The position numbers and the translations under genes are program-made. Below are positions 1 through 8,207 of a DNA stretch of 64,000 nt, one piece after another. The DNA is from Bacteroidetes bacterium UBA4416 (GTDB lineage Bacteria > Bacteroidota > Bacteroidia > B-17B0 > Aurantibacillaceae), in contig DGQK01000030.1 of assembly GCA_002390745.1 (NCBI GenBank), positions 1-64,000 on the forward strand, in the 5' to 3' direction. Numbering within the stretch: position 1 is the first letter of the stretch; each line of letters opens with the position of its first letter. The notes beneath the pieces were generated by a model, which searched no databases, was not told where the DNA came from, and was given only the letters and a program-made list of their open reading frames with translations.

Positions 1-489
1 GCTTACAAAGATCCGGACGGCGACGGGGGAACAGCGGGTGCTTTCCTGAACGAGAGCGGCACACACGATACGCTGGTCCTGCTTTCCAACACTACTTATT
101 TCACGCAGGTGTACATCCTCGATGAATCAAAGAATCCGACGGACAGCACTTCCAATGTGATTGCAGGAGCCGAGTCGAATGAGCACATGTTGTTCTTCAA
201 TGGCAACCCGGCGGCTACCGGAAACAATGCCAATACAATCATCAGCAGTACGGTTCCTTACACCGTTCAGACAAACGGGAGCAACATCGTGATCAGGTAC
301 CTGGATATCGACAACGGAACTCCTCAACGCAGTGTAGGCCTTAAAACACGCTGGAGGGCCGCCGCTTCCACTGCGGGAACAGTGTATCCGCTCACCGTTG
401 CCCTAAGGCACCAGCCTGGAGCGAAGAATGGCACCTATGCTCCGGGAGAAACGGATGTGGACATCACCTTCAAAGTCAAGGTTAATTAA
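1..489 (+). CDS. C-terminal part of a small secreted protein of the 'type 1 periplasmic binding fold' naming group
   Basis: The frame is open from the first base, so the start and any signal peptide lie outside the window; 162 residues remain before the TAA stop. The visible part starts with a DPDGDGG segment and continues with a strand-rich domain containing ALRHQPGAKNG and ending GETDVDITFKVKVN. From memory this order (DxDGDGG, later LRHxP, then GETDxxxxF near the end) is typical of short Bacteroidota lipoproteins that databases often label 'type 1 periplasmic binding fold superfamily'. Their function is not established; I recall them near TonB-dependent receptors. The assignment to that group is by pattern memory. 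The gene is followed by hairpins and faces a convergent glycosyltransferase gene. Confidence 0.7.
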   Translation, partial: AYKDPDGDGGTAGAFLNESGTHDTLVLLSNTTYFTQVYILDESKNPTDSTSNVIAGAESNEHMLFFNGNPAATGNNANTIISSTVPYTVQTNGSNIVIRYLDIDNGTPQRSVGLKTRWRAAASTAGTVYPLTVALRHQPGAKNGTYAPGETDVDITFKVKVN

Positions 490-506
490 GAATATTGGTT
501 AAAGAC

Positions 507-525
507 CGGGCCTGTTGCCGGCCCG
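507..525 (+). terminator. GC-rich hairpin after the first gene
   Basis: A six-pair stem (CGGGCC at 507-512, GGCCCG at 520-525) with a seven-base loop lies 18 bases after the stop codon and is followed by CAACTTTTC. The T-run is short and interrupted, so it is a plausible but weak intrinsic terminator. Confidence 0.5.
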
Positions 526-550
526 CAACTTTTCATTGGTATTTGCTTGT

Positions 551-583
551 AAAAAAGGCTGCATCTGCATAGCAGATACAGCC
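551..583 (-). terminator. Intrinsic terminator for the leftward polysaccharide genes
   Basis: Read on the minus strand, an 11-pair hairpin with one internal mismatch (arms 557-568 and 572-583, three-base loop) is followed at once by six T residues (551-556). It is well placed to end the leftward transcript of the 753-2063 glycosyltransferase gene. Confidence 0.65.
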
Positions 584-624
584 CCTGTAAATCCACTGAT
601 TGCGAGACCTGATTTGGCGATCGG

Positions 625-646
625 GTGATTTAATCTCTTAAATCAC
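625..646. repeat. Perfect 9-bp dyad in the intergenic spacer
   Basis: GTGATTTAA (625-633) and TTAAATCAC (638-646) form a perfect inverted repeat with a four-base gap. A second six-pair arm (CCTGAT 608-613, ATCGGG 620-625) abuts it. It could be an operator or one hairpin of a structured transcript; nothing here decides which. Confidence 0.5.
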
Positions 647-706
647 GGGGCCTTGCAGACCAATAAACTTAATGCTGTAAAAATAAACAAAAAAGACTGC
701 AGGAAG

Positions 707-736
707 CGCTTCCGGTTTTTCCGGAGGCGTTTTTTT
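707..736 (+). terminator. Strong rightward intrinsic terminator
   Basis: A nine-pair stem (707-715 with 721-729, one G-T pair, five-T loop) is followed directly by seven T residues (730-736). It lies about 200 bases beyond the gene ending at 489, so it may end a separate short transcript from this spacer rather than that gene. Confidence 0.7.
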
Positions 737-752
737 ATCCTTATGAGCAGGG

Positions 753-2063
753 CTAAGACCCGGAATGAGTGATGCCATCCAGAAGTGCCGTGTAGGAAGC
801 TGCGCAGCTTTTCCGGGAATACTTCGCGATCGCTCCCGGCTGAATAACCAGGTTTTGCGCTCTATAATTTTGGTATAATACCCTAACGGCCTGCTTCATG
901 CCTTCGTAATCCTCAAAGCCGAATAGATTTCCGGCACCGGTTTCCCGGAGAATCTCTGCGGCGTCGCCATCCGGAAGGCCAATCCCAAAGATGGGACGCT
1001 TGGCTGCAAGGTACTCGAATAATTTCCCCGACAGTACGCCTTTGTTATTGGGCGTATTGTTCAGAGGCAATAACAGCACAGGCGATTGCGCCATCACTTT
1101 TACCACTTCGCTGTGCGGCATGTATTCCGTTTTTTGCGCATTGGCCTCAAGCCCCTGCGCTTTGAGGCTTTCAAACACTACAGCATCGGTTTTCCCGGTA
1201 AATTTCAGCACCAGGTCTTTCTTTAGCTGCGCGTCTTCGCGGCACAGATCGCCCAGCACTTTCCATAAGGTATAGGGATTCCGGTCTTTGTTGAGAGCTC
1301 CAGTATGATGAATGAGAAATCCCGGAAGCGGTTTAAGCGCCTCATTGAATTTAAAATCATCTTCATCATAACCATTGGTAATCACTTCTACGCTTCTTCC
1401 GCCCAGCACCTCAAGGTCGGCAGCGCAGCTCTTGCTCACAGTGACCACCCTATCGGCTTTGGTCAATACCGTTTTTTCCAGGCGCTTGTGTTTCTTATCA
1501 GCAAAGGCTGAAAGCTTAAGCTGGTCGTAAAAATCGATCTGGGTCCAGGGGTCGCGGAAGTCGGCGATCCAGGGAATATTGAACTCTTCTTTCAATCCCA
1601 GCGCGATCAGGTGCATGCTATGTGGCGGCCCTGTGCTGATCACCGCGTCGATGGTATTTGTGCGAAGATAGTCCGATAAATAGTTTATAGAAGGCTTGAT
1701 CCAGAACATCCGGGCATCGGGAATAAAGAAATTTCCGCGGATCCAGATCATGGCCGATTGCAGAAGTGTGTTCTCTTTTCCTTCCGACAGGAAGCCCTGA
1801 TTGACCGTTTCTGTTTTCTTCTTGCGCATGATCCTGCGGTAAATATCATAAGGCTCGGTGATCGCAGTCTTAAGCACGGTGATGTCTTCCGGCACATCCT
1901 GGAGCAGGGTTTCATCGAAGATCGGGAAATCGGGATTGGAAGGCGTATAGATCACCGGCTCCCAGCCAAAGCCCCGGAAATACTTGCTGAACTTGAGCCA
2001 GCGCTGCACCCCTGCTCCGCCAGTGGGCGGCCAGTAATAGGTAATGATGAGTACTTTTTTCAC
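753..2063 (-). CDS. Glycosyltransferase family 4 protein
   Basis: A 436-residue GT-B glycosyltransferase. The N-terminus has the Rossmann start KKVLIITYYWPPTGGAGVQRW usual for GT4 enzymes of exopolysaccharide clusters. The C-terminal nucleotide-sugar domain carries GKLFEYLAAKRPIFG (from about residue 346), the donor-binding segment of the family. It probably transfers a sugar to a lipid-linked surface glycan at the inner face of the cytoplasmic membrane; donor and acceptor cannot be read from sequence. The start is GTG, overlapping the TGA stop of the upstream flippase gene (GTGA), so the two are translationally coupled. The precise sugar specificity is unknown. Confidence 0.9.
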   Translation of the reverse strand: MKKVLIITYYWPPTGGAGVQRWLKFSKYFRGFGWEPVIYTPSNPDFPIFDETLLQDVPEDITVLKTAITEPYDIYRRIMRKKKTETVNQGFLSEGKENTLLQSAMIWIRGNFFIPDARMFWIKPSINYLSDYLRTNTIDAVISTGPPHSMHLIALGLKEEFNIPWIADFRDPWTQIDFYDQLKLSAFADKKHKRLEKTVLTKADRVVTVSKSCAADLEVLGGRSVEVITNGYDEDDFKFNEALKPLPGFLIHHTGALNKDRNPYTLWKVLGDLCREDAQLKKDLVLKFTGKTDAVVFESLKAQGLEANAQKTEYMPHSEVVKVMAQSPVLLLPLNNTPNNKGVLSGKLFEYLAAKRPIFGIGLPDGDAAEILRETGAGNLFGFEDYEGMKQAVRVLYQNYRAQNLVIQPGAIAKYSRKSCAASYTALLDGITHSGS

Positions 2064-3532
2064 AGTCTGATGTTTTTCAATACCGGAATCTTTGAGGTTA
2101 CTTCCAGGGCCAGCTTAAACTTGATAGCAGCCAGTGTAAATACAAGCGTTACAAGACTGCCTTTAAGCAGGATGGTTAAGTATGGATTTTCAAAATCAGG
2201 AATAAAATAAACGGTTCCGGCTACCAGCATGGTACACAGAATAAGAATGCTGGTTTTGTTATAAGGCAGCATTTTCAACCTGTACCATAAATAAATCACT
2301 TTGAGCAAATTATAAAGTCCCATAGAAATAAAACTGGCATATGCCGATCCTACAATTCCAAACTCCGGTATCAATATGATATTGCCGGCGACACTGGTAG
2401 CGATGAGTATAACCAAAAAGACGGTGACTACGAAGTATTTATGCGATGTGGCAATGATCGTGGTGTTAATACCCGTAGACAGGTTAAAAAATGAAGATAA
2501 TGCCATAACGATCATGCAGCTTTCGCCACTGGCAAATTCCGGGGGCAGCATCTTAAACACACTGGCCGAACAGCATACCAGGCCAATGAACAAATATCCT
2601 CCGACAAGCATGAGGACCCTCACCGAGTCGTAATAAATTTTTCGCAGGTTAGCGATATCATCATCTGCCCAGGACTGAGCGGCAATGGTATTCGAAATCC
2701 GTTCAAGGCTGTTATACGGCACTTCCATAACCGAAACCATAAAAATACTGGTAGTATAAATTGCAATGGCAGACAGGCTCAGATAATGCCCCATGATAAC
2801 CTGGTCCACCATTTTGATTCCGATTGACGCAAAGGCGGTAAAAATCATCAGAAAAGAAAACGTCACTATTTCCCGGGAGTAAAACGTACGATAAAAAGAC
2901 CAATTGATCCTGAACGAAAATCGGTCTACCCTGTAAAGGTATATAATCAACAGGAGCAACTGAATCAGGTATGCCCCTACAAAGGCGATAATAAACTGGT
3001 CGAGGTTGAAGTAACCGAAATAATAGATGAAGACGTTGACGATCTGAAGCACTCTGATCAATACTTCGTTGAGAAAAACAACAAATACTGTTTTGTACAA
3101 AGAGGCCGCGTAAATGTTGTAAACGATGATAAGTGCGAGAATAAACGGAAAAATAAAAACCAAATAGTAGTACTCGTTGAATAAAGCAGAGTTTTCCTCG
3201 TAGTACGCAATAATATTAGGTTTAAAGACCACGAAAAAAAGACACAATATGGAAAATCCGATTGTACAAAACAGGAAGATCATAAAAAAATGGCCGTGAT
3301 GTTGATTTTCGATATTCCTGATCCGGGGAAAAAAACGCGTTGTCACCGATCCTATTCCCAGCGGAATAAAAATGCAGGCCATATAAGAAAATGAAACCAG
3401 GATCCTGGTTAAGCCGATCTCCGACTTGTCTAAAAAATTGGGCTGAACATAAATGATCGAGATTAAGCCCAAAACAACGCCGATATAGCTAAAAATACTG
3501 CTCAGTATGCCCTGTTTCGCAATTACTCCCAA
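2060..3532 (-). CDS. Wzx-like polysaccharide flippase (MOP superfamily)
   Basis: A 490-residue, almost entirely hydrophobic protein with about 12-14 membrane segments and the N-terminal pattern GVIAKQGI followed by SYIGVVLG, typical of oligosaccharide flippases of the MOP superfamily in Bacteroidota. The role is to flip lipid-linked glycan units across the inner membrane. The start is TTG: a TAG stop lies six codons upstream with no ATG between, and GVIAKQGI matches the usual family N-terminus, so TTG is convincing. Its first base also lies at the ATG at 3532 on the opposite strand. It forms an operon with the downstream glycosyltransferase. A decayed copy of its N-terminus lies at 5770-5878. 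Confidence 0.9.
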   Translation of the reverse strand: MGVIAKQGILSSIFSYIGVVLGLISIIYVQPNFLDKSEIGLTRILVSFSYMACIFIPLGIGSVTTRFFPRIRNIENQHHGHFFMIFLFCTIGFSILCLFFVVFKPNIIAYYEENSALFNEYYYLVFIFPFILALIIVYNIYAASLYKTVFVVFLNEVLIRVLQIVNVFIYYFGYFNLDQFIIAFVGAYLIQLLLLIIYLYRVDRFSFRINWSFYRTFYSREIVTFSFLMIFTAFASIGIKMVDQVIMGHYLSLSAIAIYTTSIFMVSVMEVPYNSLERISNTIAAQSWADDDIANLRKIYYDSVRVLMLVGGYLFIGLVCCSASVFKMLPPEFASGESCMIVMALSSFFNLSTGINTTIIATSHKYFVVTVFLVILIATSVAGNIILIPEFGIVGSAYASFISMGLYNLLKVIYLWYRLKMLPYNKTSILILCTMLVAGTVYFIPDFENPYLTILLKGSLVTLVFTLAAIKFKLALEVTSKIPVLKNIRL

Positions 3533-3560
3533 TGTCCTATAAATTTCCTAAAATTAATCA

Positions 3561-3568
3561 TACTTTTG
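3561..3568 (+). promoter_or_regulatory. Candidate -7 promoter box of the deacetylase gene
   Basis: TACTTTTG matches the Bacteroidota vegetative -7 consensus TAnnTTTG and ends five bases before the ATG at 3574. I see no convincing -33 TTTG at normal spacing. Confidence 0.45.
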
Positions 3569-3573
3569 TATTT

Positions 3574-4572
3574 ATGCTAATTGTAAAAAAAATATCTAAA
3601 AACCTGATTTTCCCTATTCTCACAAGGCTTGGGCTGGAAAAAATTTTATCACAAACTTCAAAAAACAGGAATTTAATCTTATGCTTCCATGGCGTATCTC
3701 ATCTTACAAGCAACATTAATAAACGCCACATGGATGTAGGCCAATTTGAGGATTTATTGATATATCTTAAAAAAAACTTTGACATTGTTTCCGTGAAGGA
3801 CATGTTTACACCATCTAAAAGCAAAAAAAGAAGAATTGCTATTTCTTTTGACGATGGTTATCTGAATAACTATACGGTTGCTTTCCCGCTTTTAAAGAAA
3901 TACCAGTTGCCCGCCACGTTCTATATTGTTACCGAAAGTTTTGAAATTGCTGACTATTGCTTGTGGCCTGAAATATTCGATGCTTTAAAAATCGGAGATC
4001 AAATGAGCCACATTGTCTTCAACCGTGAAGAATTCCATTTTGAACAAGGCCATTTTCTACATGCGAAGACCCGTACATCGATTTCCGACTACGTAAAAAA
4101 TATGGGGGCAGAGCGCCAGGAGGCTTTTGAGCAGTTCATCCATACGTATGGCATCAAGCAGCGGCTCAAAAAAATAGATCCGGAACTCAGAGCGTTTTGT
4201 TCTGAAGAACAGATCCGGGAAATGTCGCAATCTCCCCTTGTGGAGATAGGCTCGCATACCCACAGGCATTACAACCTATCGAGGATAAATCCCGGGTTGG
4301 TGGAGGAAGAGCTTACAAAATCAAAACGGATACTGGAGCATATTATCGGAAAACCCGTCGTGAGTATCGGCTACCCTGACGGCGACTACTCCGAAACCGT
4401 GAAGAATATCAGTGAAAAAGCAGGTTACAGGTATCAGCTCGCCGTTTCTTTTTTGTCGTCAAAGGACCATTCGGATCCGCGTATCCGAAGCCGCTACAGC
4501 ATCAGCAATTCCACAGACACTAATACCAACAAAATCATGATCAACCGCCAATTTCGTAAATCGGGTTTTTAA
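3574..4572 (+). CDS. Polysaccharide deacetylase family protein (CE4/NodB)
   Basis: A 332-residue member of the NodB/CE4 metal-dependent deacetylase family, which removes N- or O-acetyl groups from polysaccharides. Visible motifs are ILCFHGVS near residue 37, the metal and catalytic-base motif SFDDGY near residue 91, and GSHTHRH near residue 225, which supplies the zinc histidines. I chose the ATG at 3574 because TACTTTTG sits just upstream and the hydrophobic N-terminus then looks like a membrane anchor; an ATG at 3532, abutting the divergent flippase start, is the alternative. The 3' end overlaps the convergent acetyltransferase gene by four bases. Its place in the cluster points to modification of the exported glycan. 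Confidence 0.88.
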   Translation: MLIVKKISKNLIFPILTRLGLEKILSQTSKNRNLILCFHGVSHLTSNINKRHMDVGQFEDLLIYLKKNFDIVSVKDMFTPSKSKKRRIAISFDDGYLNNYTVAFPLLKKYQLPATFYIVTESFEIADYCLWPEIFDALKIGDQMSHIVFNREEFHFEQGHFLHAKTRTSISDYVKNMGAERQEAFEQFIHTYGIKQRLKKIDPELRAFCSEEQIREMSQSPLVEIGSHTHRHYNLSRINPGLVEEELTKSKRILEHIIGKPVVSIGYPDGDYSETVKNISEKAGYRYQLAVSFLSSKDHSDPRIRSRYSISNSTDTNTNKIMINRQFRKSGF

Positions 4573-5504
4573 AATGTATCGAAATCTCCGGATTGAAATT
4601 TAAAAGAATCCACGTTGATTCCACTCTCCAGGTTAAGAAACCCAATAGGATTTGTTGATTTGATTTTGCCAAGTTTGCTCATAAATGCATTATAGCTCGT
4701 ACCTGGATGGGTATGAAAATGAATTTCATCGGTTCCAAGAAAAAAAGCAACGACTTTCAAGGAAGAGATAACGTCAACAAACCCGCGTTCCGATAAATAC
4801 TCGAAGTCTCCTACCCATAGCCTTCCATCTATTTTTACCCACACTTTTTTTCCTCGTAGTTTCAAAACAACGTTATCGGAGTACTTTTTATATTCAAAAA
4901 AGTGTTTGTCGTGAATGATGCCATTTTCTCCGGCTTCGGTCAATGAATTTGGAAAACCGTATGTCTTTTCTTTACAGAACGACAATATCAATTTCACATA
5001 CAAACCGTAAAGAGGCCTAAAAGCAGCTATCTTCCTGGCTAACTTTGCTAATGGCAGTGTGAAAACTTTTATTGAGTATAAATTAAGGTTTTCATGATGT
5101 TGCCATGAAAGCTTGTTTACAAAACCCGGATATGAATTTTGGTTAGGGAAGCCATAAATAAATGAGATACCTGACTCTTTAGCTAAAGCATAAGTTTTTT
5201 TTGCTAATTCTATAAACAATCCTTTTCCTCGGTGATTGCTGTGCGTCATCGTATCCCCCGATTGTGCACACATGATAATTTTGCCCTCATATTCGCATCT
5301 AATGGGAAATACACCATAATAAGCGGCTGGGGTTCCATTTTCCGCAAGGGCCAGGTAGCCGATATATCCGGCGCCAAACATGGAGGTATTATATTTTTTT
5401 TCAAGATAGTCTTTCTTGACTTTCAGGTTAAAAGCATTCCGGTATAAGGTCACCAGATGCTCTAGGTTATCCTTATGTATCCTCTCGAAAGTAAACTCAG
5501 CCAT
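4569..5504 (-). CDS. GNAT-fold N-acetyltransferase of the polysaccharide cluster
   Basis: A 311-residue protein whose first 130 residues have the GNAT fold, including the acetyl-CoA pyrophosphate loop HRGKGLF near residue 90 and the following helix, then a YGFPN segment. The C-terminal half resembles the second domain of long GNAT proteins found in exopolysaccharide clusters. It probably acetylates an amino sugar or related small substrate; the acceptor is unknown. The gene converges on the deacetylase gene with a four-base overlap, so an acetylating and a deacetylating enzyme share one locus. Upstream lies a spacer of more than 500 bases holding a decayed flippase fragment. Confidence 0.8.
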   Translation of the reverse strand: MAEFTFERIHKDNLEHLVTLYRNAFNLKVKKDYLEKKYNTSMFGAGYIGYLALAENGTPAAYYGVFPIRCEYEGKIIMCAQSGDTMTHSNHRGKGLFIELAKKTYALAKESGISFIYGFPNQNSYPGFVNKLSWQHHENLNLYSIKVFTLPLAKLARKIAAFRPLYGLYVKLILSFCKEKTYGFPNSLTEAGENGIIHDKHFFEYKKYSDNVVLKLRGKKVWVKIDGRLWVGDFEYLSERGFVDVISSLKVVAFFLGTDEIHFHTHPGTSYNAFMSKLGKIKSTNPIGFLNLESGINVDSFKFQSGDFDTF

Positions 5505-6047
5505 TTGATGTCAATATATTTACGAAATCATTCATTTCTTGTTTTCTCGCCTGCATTAAAAAGTTATTCCTGATTCTAACGTCTGAAAAGCAAATAATCG
5601 GTAAGCATTATGTTACAGGTTTATGCTAAAGCTTTGTTCAAAATAATATAAAGTAGATTAAATCCTTTTCCTCTAAAAAAGCCAATATCGCCAACAATCT
5701 TTTCATCGTTTCCGCATCACATCGAGCATAGATTTACAAATCATGATGAAACCCTGACCCAATTCCTGGGCTTAGCAATTCAGGCTGGATAAGGATAATA
5801 TTGACAGCACCTATAAGAATCCCAATATAGGTGATCACCGTATTTTATGCCTTGCCACTTAATTACTCCCCTGATCATCGTTATCAGGCGAAATTAGCTT
5901 TTTTTTATGAATCTAAATCTAAAATCGTTATCCGGCTTCAAAAACTCCTACCTGCTGGTTATGTAAACTACAGAAATACAGACTTATCGTTAATCCTTTC
6001 ATATGGGGCTTTATAAGATAAATATGGGTTTGCTGTCAATTTTTAAG
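5505..6047. other. Long spacer with little coding signal apart from a gene remnant
   Basis: About 540 bases without an intact gene. The only recognisable content is the flippase remnant at 5770-5878 (minus strand). The rest is AT-rich; a 61-residue open frame at 5831-6016 has no family features and crosses the remnant. No tRNA, repeat array or terminator was evident. Confidence 0.6.
5770..5878 (-). pseudogene. Decayed N-terminus of a Wzx-like flippase
   Basis: Read leftward from an ATG at 5878, the sequence encodes MIRGVIKWQGI, matching GVIAKQGI at the start of the intact flippase (2060-3532). After a one-base frameshift it continues TVITYIGILIGAVNIILIQP and then ELLS, aligning with the intact SYIGVVLGLISIIYVQPNFL. 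The frame then loses similarity and stops at 5734. I infer that a second flippase gene, similar but not identical, once stood here and was mostly deleted. Alignment was by eye. Confidence 0.7.
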
Positions 6048-6055
6048 TATTTTTG
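6048..6055 (+). promoter_or_regulatory. Candidate -7 promoter box of the FkbM gene
   Basis: TATTTTTG matches TAnnTTTG and lies 18 bases before the ATG at 6074; a TTTG at 6029-6032 is a possible -33 element with a rather short 15-base spacing. Confidence 0.45.
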
Positions 6056-6073
6056 GAAACATTTTTGACTCCT

Positions 6074-6955
6074 ATGGAATTAAAACGCGTCGATTTTTCG
6101 AAGACATATATCTTACTTTCAAAAATCTGGGATTCCCGAATGATCGGCAAAGGAACCTTATCCCGTTTTTTATCCAGGATACTAATCCCAAAACCAAAAG
6201 GCGAAGTCGTTTCTAAAAACATATATGGATTCGACCTTCTCCTGAATCCTGTAATTGACAATGGCGTGGAAAGAACGCTGTATTATTTTGGGACTTATGA
6301 GAAAGGCACGCTGAATTTCATCAAAGAGCATTTAAAAAAAGGAAGCACTTTTTTCGACATTGGTGCCAATATCGGCTTGATGAGCATTTTTGCAGCACGC
6401 TGCCTGGGCGATAGCGGCAAAGTTTATTCGTTTGAAGCGAATCCGGAAACTGCCAGGCTTCTGAGCTATAACATTGACCTCAATAAGATCTCCAACATAG
6501 AAGTGGTAGATAAGGCTGTAGGTAACGATACAGGCAGGATCAGGATTTATGATAACTGGAGTGTAAACCGCGGCGGTGCCACGTTGATAAAGCCTGAAAA
6601 GCAAATGAATTCTTTTGAAGTAGAGTTGATCCGAATCGACGACATTTTTAAATATTCAAATTCAGCTATCGACATGATTAAGATCGATGTGGAAGGCTTC
6701 GAATTAGATGTACTGAAAGGACTTAAGGAGGTTTTAATAAGACCGGTGCCGCCTAAGCTCATCATTGAATGCAGTGCCGACAGGAATAACCATTACGACT
6801 CGGTGTATGAAATCTATGATTTCATCAAAGCGGTCAATAGCTACAAGATTTATAAACTCAGCACCAGTAAAGAGCACCCGGGCCACCTGGTTGAAATTAC
6901 GTCGAAAGAGGAACTGCCGAAACACGACAATATTTTCTGTATTCATGAGAAATAA
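6074..6955 (+). CDS. FkbM family methyltransferase
   Basis: A 293-residue SAM-dependent methyltransferase of the FkbM family, which O-methylates sugars and polyketide-like products. The SAM-binding motif FDIGANIGLMS lies near residue 94, followed by the acidic SFEAN strand, and the family signature MIKIDVEGFELDVLKG lies near residue 200. The ATG at 6074 is preferred over an in-frame TTG at 6053 because the candidate promoter box overlaps that TTG. The gene overlaps the following glycosyltransferase by 11 bases, so they are cotranscribed. The likely role is methylation of a sugar in the surface polysaccharide made by this cluster. Confidence 0.88.
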   Translation: MELKRVDFSKTYILLSKIWDSRMIGKGTLSRFLSRILIPKPKGEVVSKNIYGFDLLLNPVIDNGVERTLYYFGTYEKGTLNFIKEHLKKGSTFFDIGANIGLMSIFAARCLGDSGKVYSFEANPETARLLSYNIDLNKISNIEVVDKAVGNDTGRIRIYDNWSVNRGGATLIKPEKQMNSFEVELIRIDDIFKYSNSAIDMIKIDVEGFELDVLKGLKEVLIRPVPPKLIIECSADRNNHYDSVYEIYDFIKAVNSYKIYKLSTSKEHPGHLVEITSKEELPKHDNIFCIHEK

Positions 6956-8087
6956 AATCCTGTTTTTCACTTACTGGTATCCGTCTGCTCTCAACTCTAA
7001 CATTGGCATATTTGTAAAACGCCATGCCCAAAGTATATCGCAAACGAATTCAATAAAGGTACTTGCAATCAGTATTTTATATGGCAATACGTTGTATAAA
7101 AAGGAAGCATTTTGTAGTAATGACGAGCTTAATATAGAAACCCACCACATCTACATCAAATCAAGATTTTACAAGCTGTTTTACTTGTTACTTCCCCTGC
7201 AATACCTCATCCTGAAGAATTACATCAGGAAAACGATTCACCCGTCTTATTCCTTCAACATTATCCACTCTTCTGTCCTATTTCCCTGTGCTATTGTTGG
7301 TCATTGGCTTGCAAAATCATTTAACTGCAGGCATGTCATTACAGAACACTGGAGTAAACTGGATAAGTTTTTCCGGGTAAGCTTGTATCGGTCTTATGGA
7401 AAAAAGGCACTAAATAAGGCGGATGCCATAACCTGCGTTTCCGAAACCTTGCTCAAAACTATAAAACGTTATACATCCAACAGAAACATCAGTGTCGTTC
7501 CTAATGTTATAGACGGCTCACAATTTTTTTACGATCCTACCGTCCGGAAGCATGAAATATATACATGCATAGCAATTGCGCATTGGGCCGAACCAAAAAA
7601 TCCATTTTATTTCCTGGACTCCTTGCAAGAGCTTGTTTCTGAAGGAAGCATCAAACGCGTAAAAATGGTGCTGATCGGTACCGGGCACCTGATAGAAACT
7701 ATAAAAGCAAAAAATTATGGATTTGAAATCGACTACAAAGGTAATATGCCAGCCGGCCAGATAAATACTGAATTAAATAAAAGCCATTTGTTCTTACACG
7801 GTTCCGAGTTCGAAACATTTTCCGTGGTCATTGCAGAGGCGCTTCTTTCGGGAACGCCTGTGGTTACAAGTCCCGTAGGCATTGCCCGGGAAGTGATAAA
7901 CCCCGCAAACGGTTTTGTTACCGATAATACAAAAACCGATTGGAAACAGAAGATCTTAGCCGCCTATACTATGTCTTTTGATAATCTTAATATTTCATTA
8001 CAGCTAAAAGACAAATATAGTCCATTGAGCATATGTGCTATGTTTGCCCGGGTCTATTATCAGGTGGAAGACAATACTTCTCAATAA
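6945..8087 (+). CDS. Glycosyltransferase family 4 protein
   Basis: A 380-residue GT-B enzyme starting MRNKILFFTYWYPSALNSN, the N-terminal segment common to GT4 transferases. The C-terminal half has GSEFETFSVVIAEALLSGTP, the E-x7-E donor-sugar motif. The ATG at 6945 lies inside the end of the FkbM gene; a longer in-frame reading from 6765 would only translate FkbM sequence out of frame and is rejected. With the FkbM gene it forms a short rightward operon. Base composition is more AT-rich than the genes after 8200, as is usual for polysaccharide clusters. The substrate is not known. Confidence 0.88.
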   Translation: MRNKILFFTYWYPSALNSNIGIFVKRHAQSISQTNSIKVLAISILYGNTLYKKEAFCSNDELNIETHHIYIKSRFYKLFYLLLPLQYLILKNYIRKTIHPSYSFNIIHSSVLFPCAIVGHWLAKSFNCRHVITEHWSKLDKFFRVSLYRSYGKKALNKADAITCVSETLLKTIKRYTSNRNISVVPNVIDGSQFFYDPTVRKHEIYTCIAIAHWAEPKNPFYFLDSLQELVSEGSIKRVKMVLIGTGHLIETIKAKNYGFEIDYKGNMPAGQINTELNKSHLFLHGSEFETFSVVIAEALLSGTPVVTSPVGIAREVINPANGFVTDNTKTDWKQKILAAYTMSFDNLNISLQLKDKYSPLSICAMFARVYYQVEDNTSQ

Positions 8088-8099
8088 GCTACCGGCAGG

Positions 8100-8178
8100 T
8101 TATTTCCTGTCTAACAGTACCAGGATCTCCATTTTTTCCGGCGCGAAACTTCAAACACCACGTCATGATAAAGCCATA
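8100..8178 (-). pseudogene. Remnant of a LytTR response regulator C-terminus
   Basis: Read leftward this stretch encodes FEVSRRKK and, after a one-base frameshift, MEILVLLDRK then TAA. The intact LytTR regulator at 11977-12741 ends FEVSRRKKTEILALLDRK. About three quarters of the bases agree by eye over the last 55. It is a decayed 3' end of a second LytTR regulator gene, located just downstream of the giant T9SS gene and about 3.8 kb from the intact one on the same strand. No other domain of the regulator remains. Confidence 0.8.
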
Positions 8179-8207
8179 CATCACAAAAAGTTGTGCGGAA
8201 AACTTCT

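Noticed and set aside
5831..6016. 61-codon rightward frame
   Set aside because: It overlaps the flippase remnant, is not protein-like and has no start context.
6765..6944. N-terminal extension of the second glycosyltransferase
   Set aside because: It only translates the FkbM gene in another frame; the ATG at 6945 begins the normal family N-terminus.
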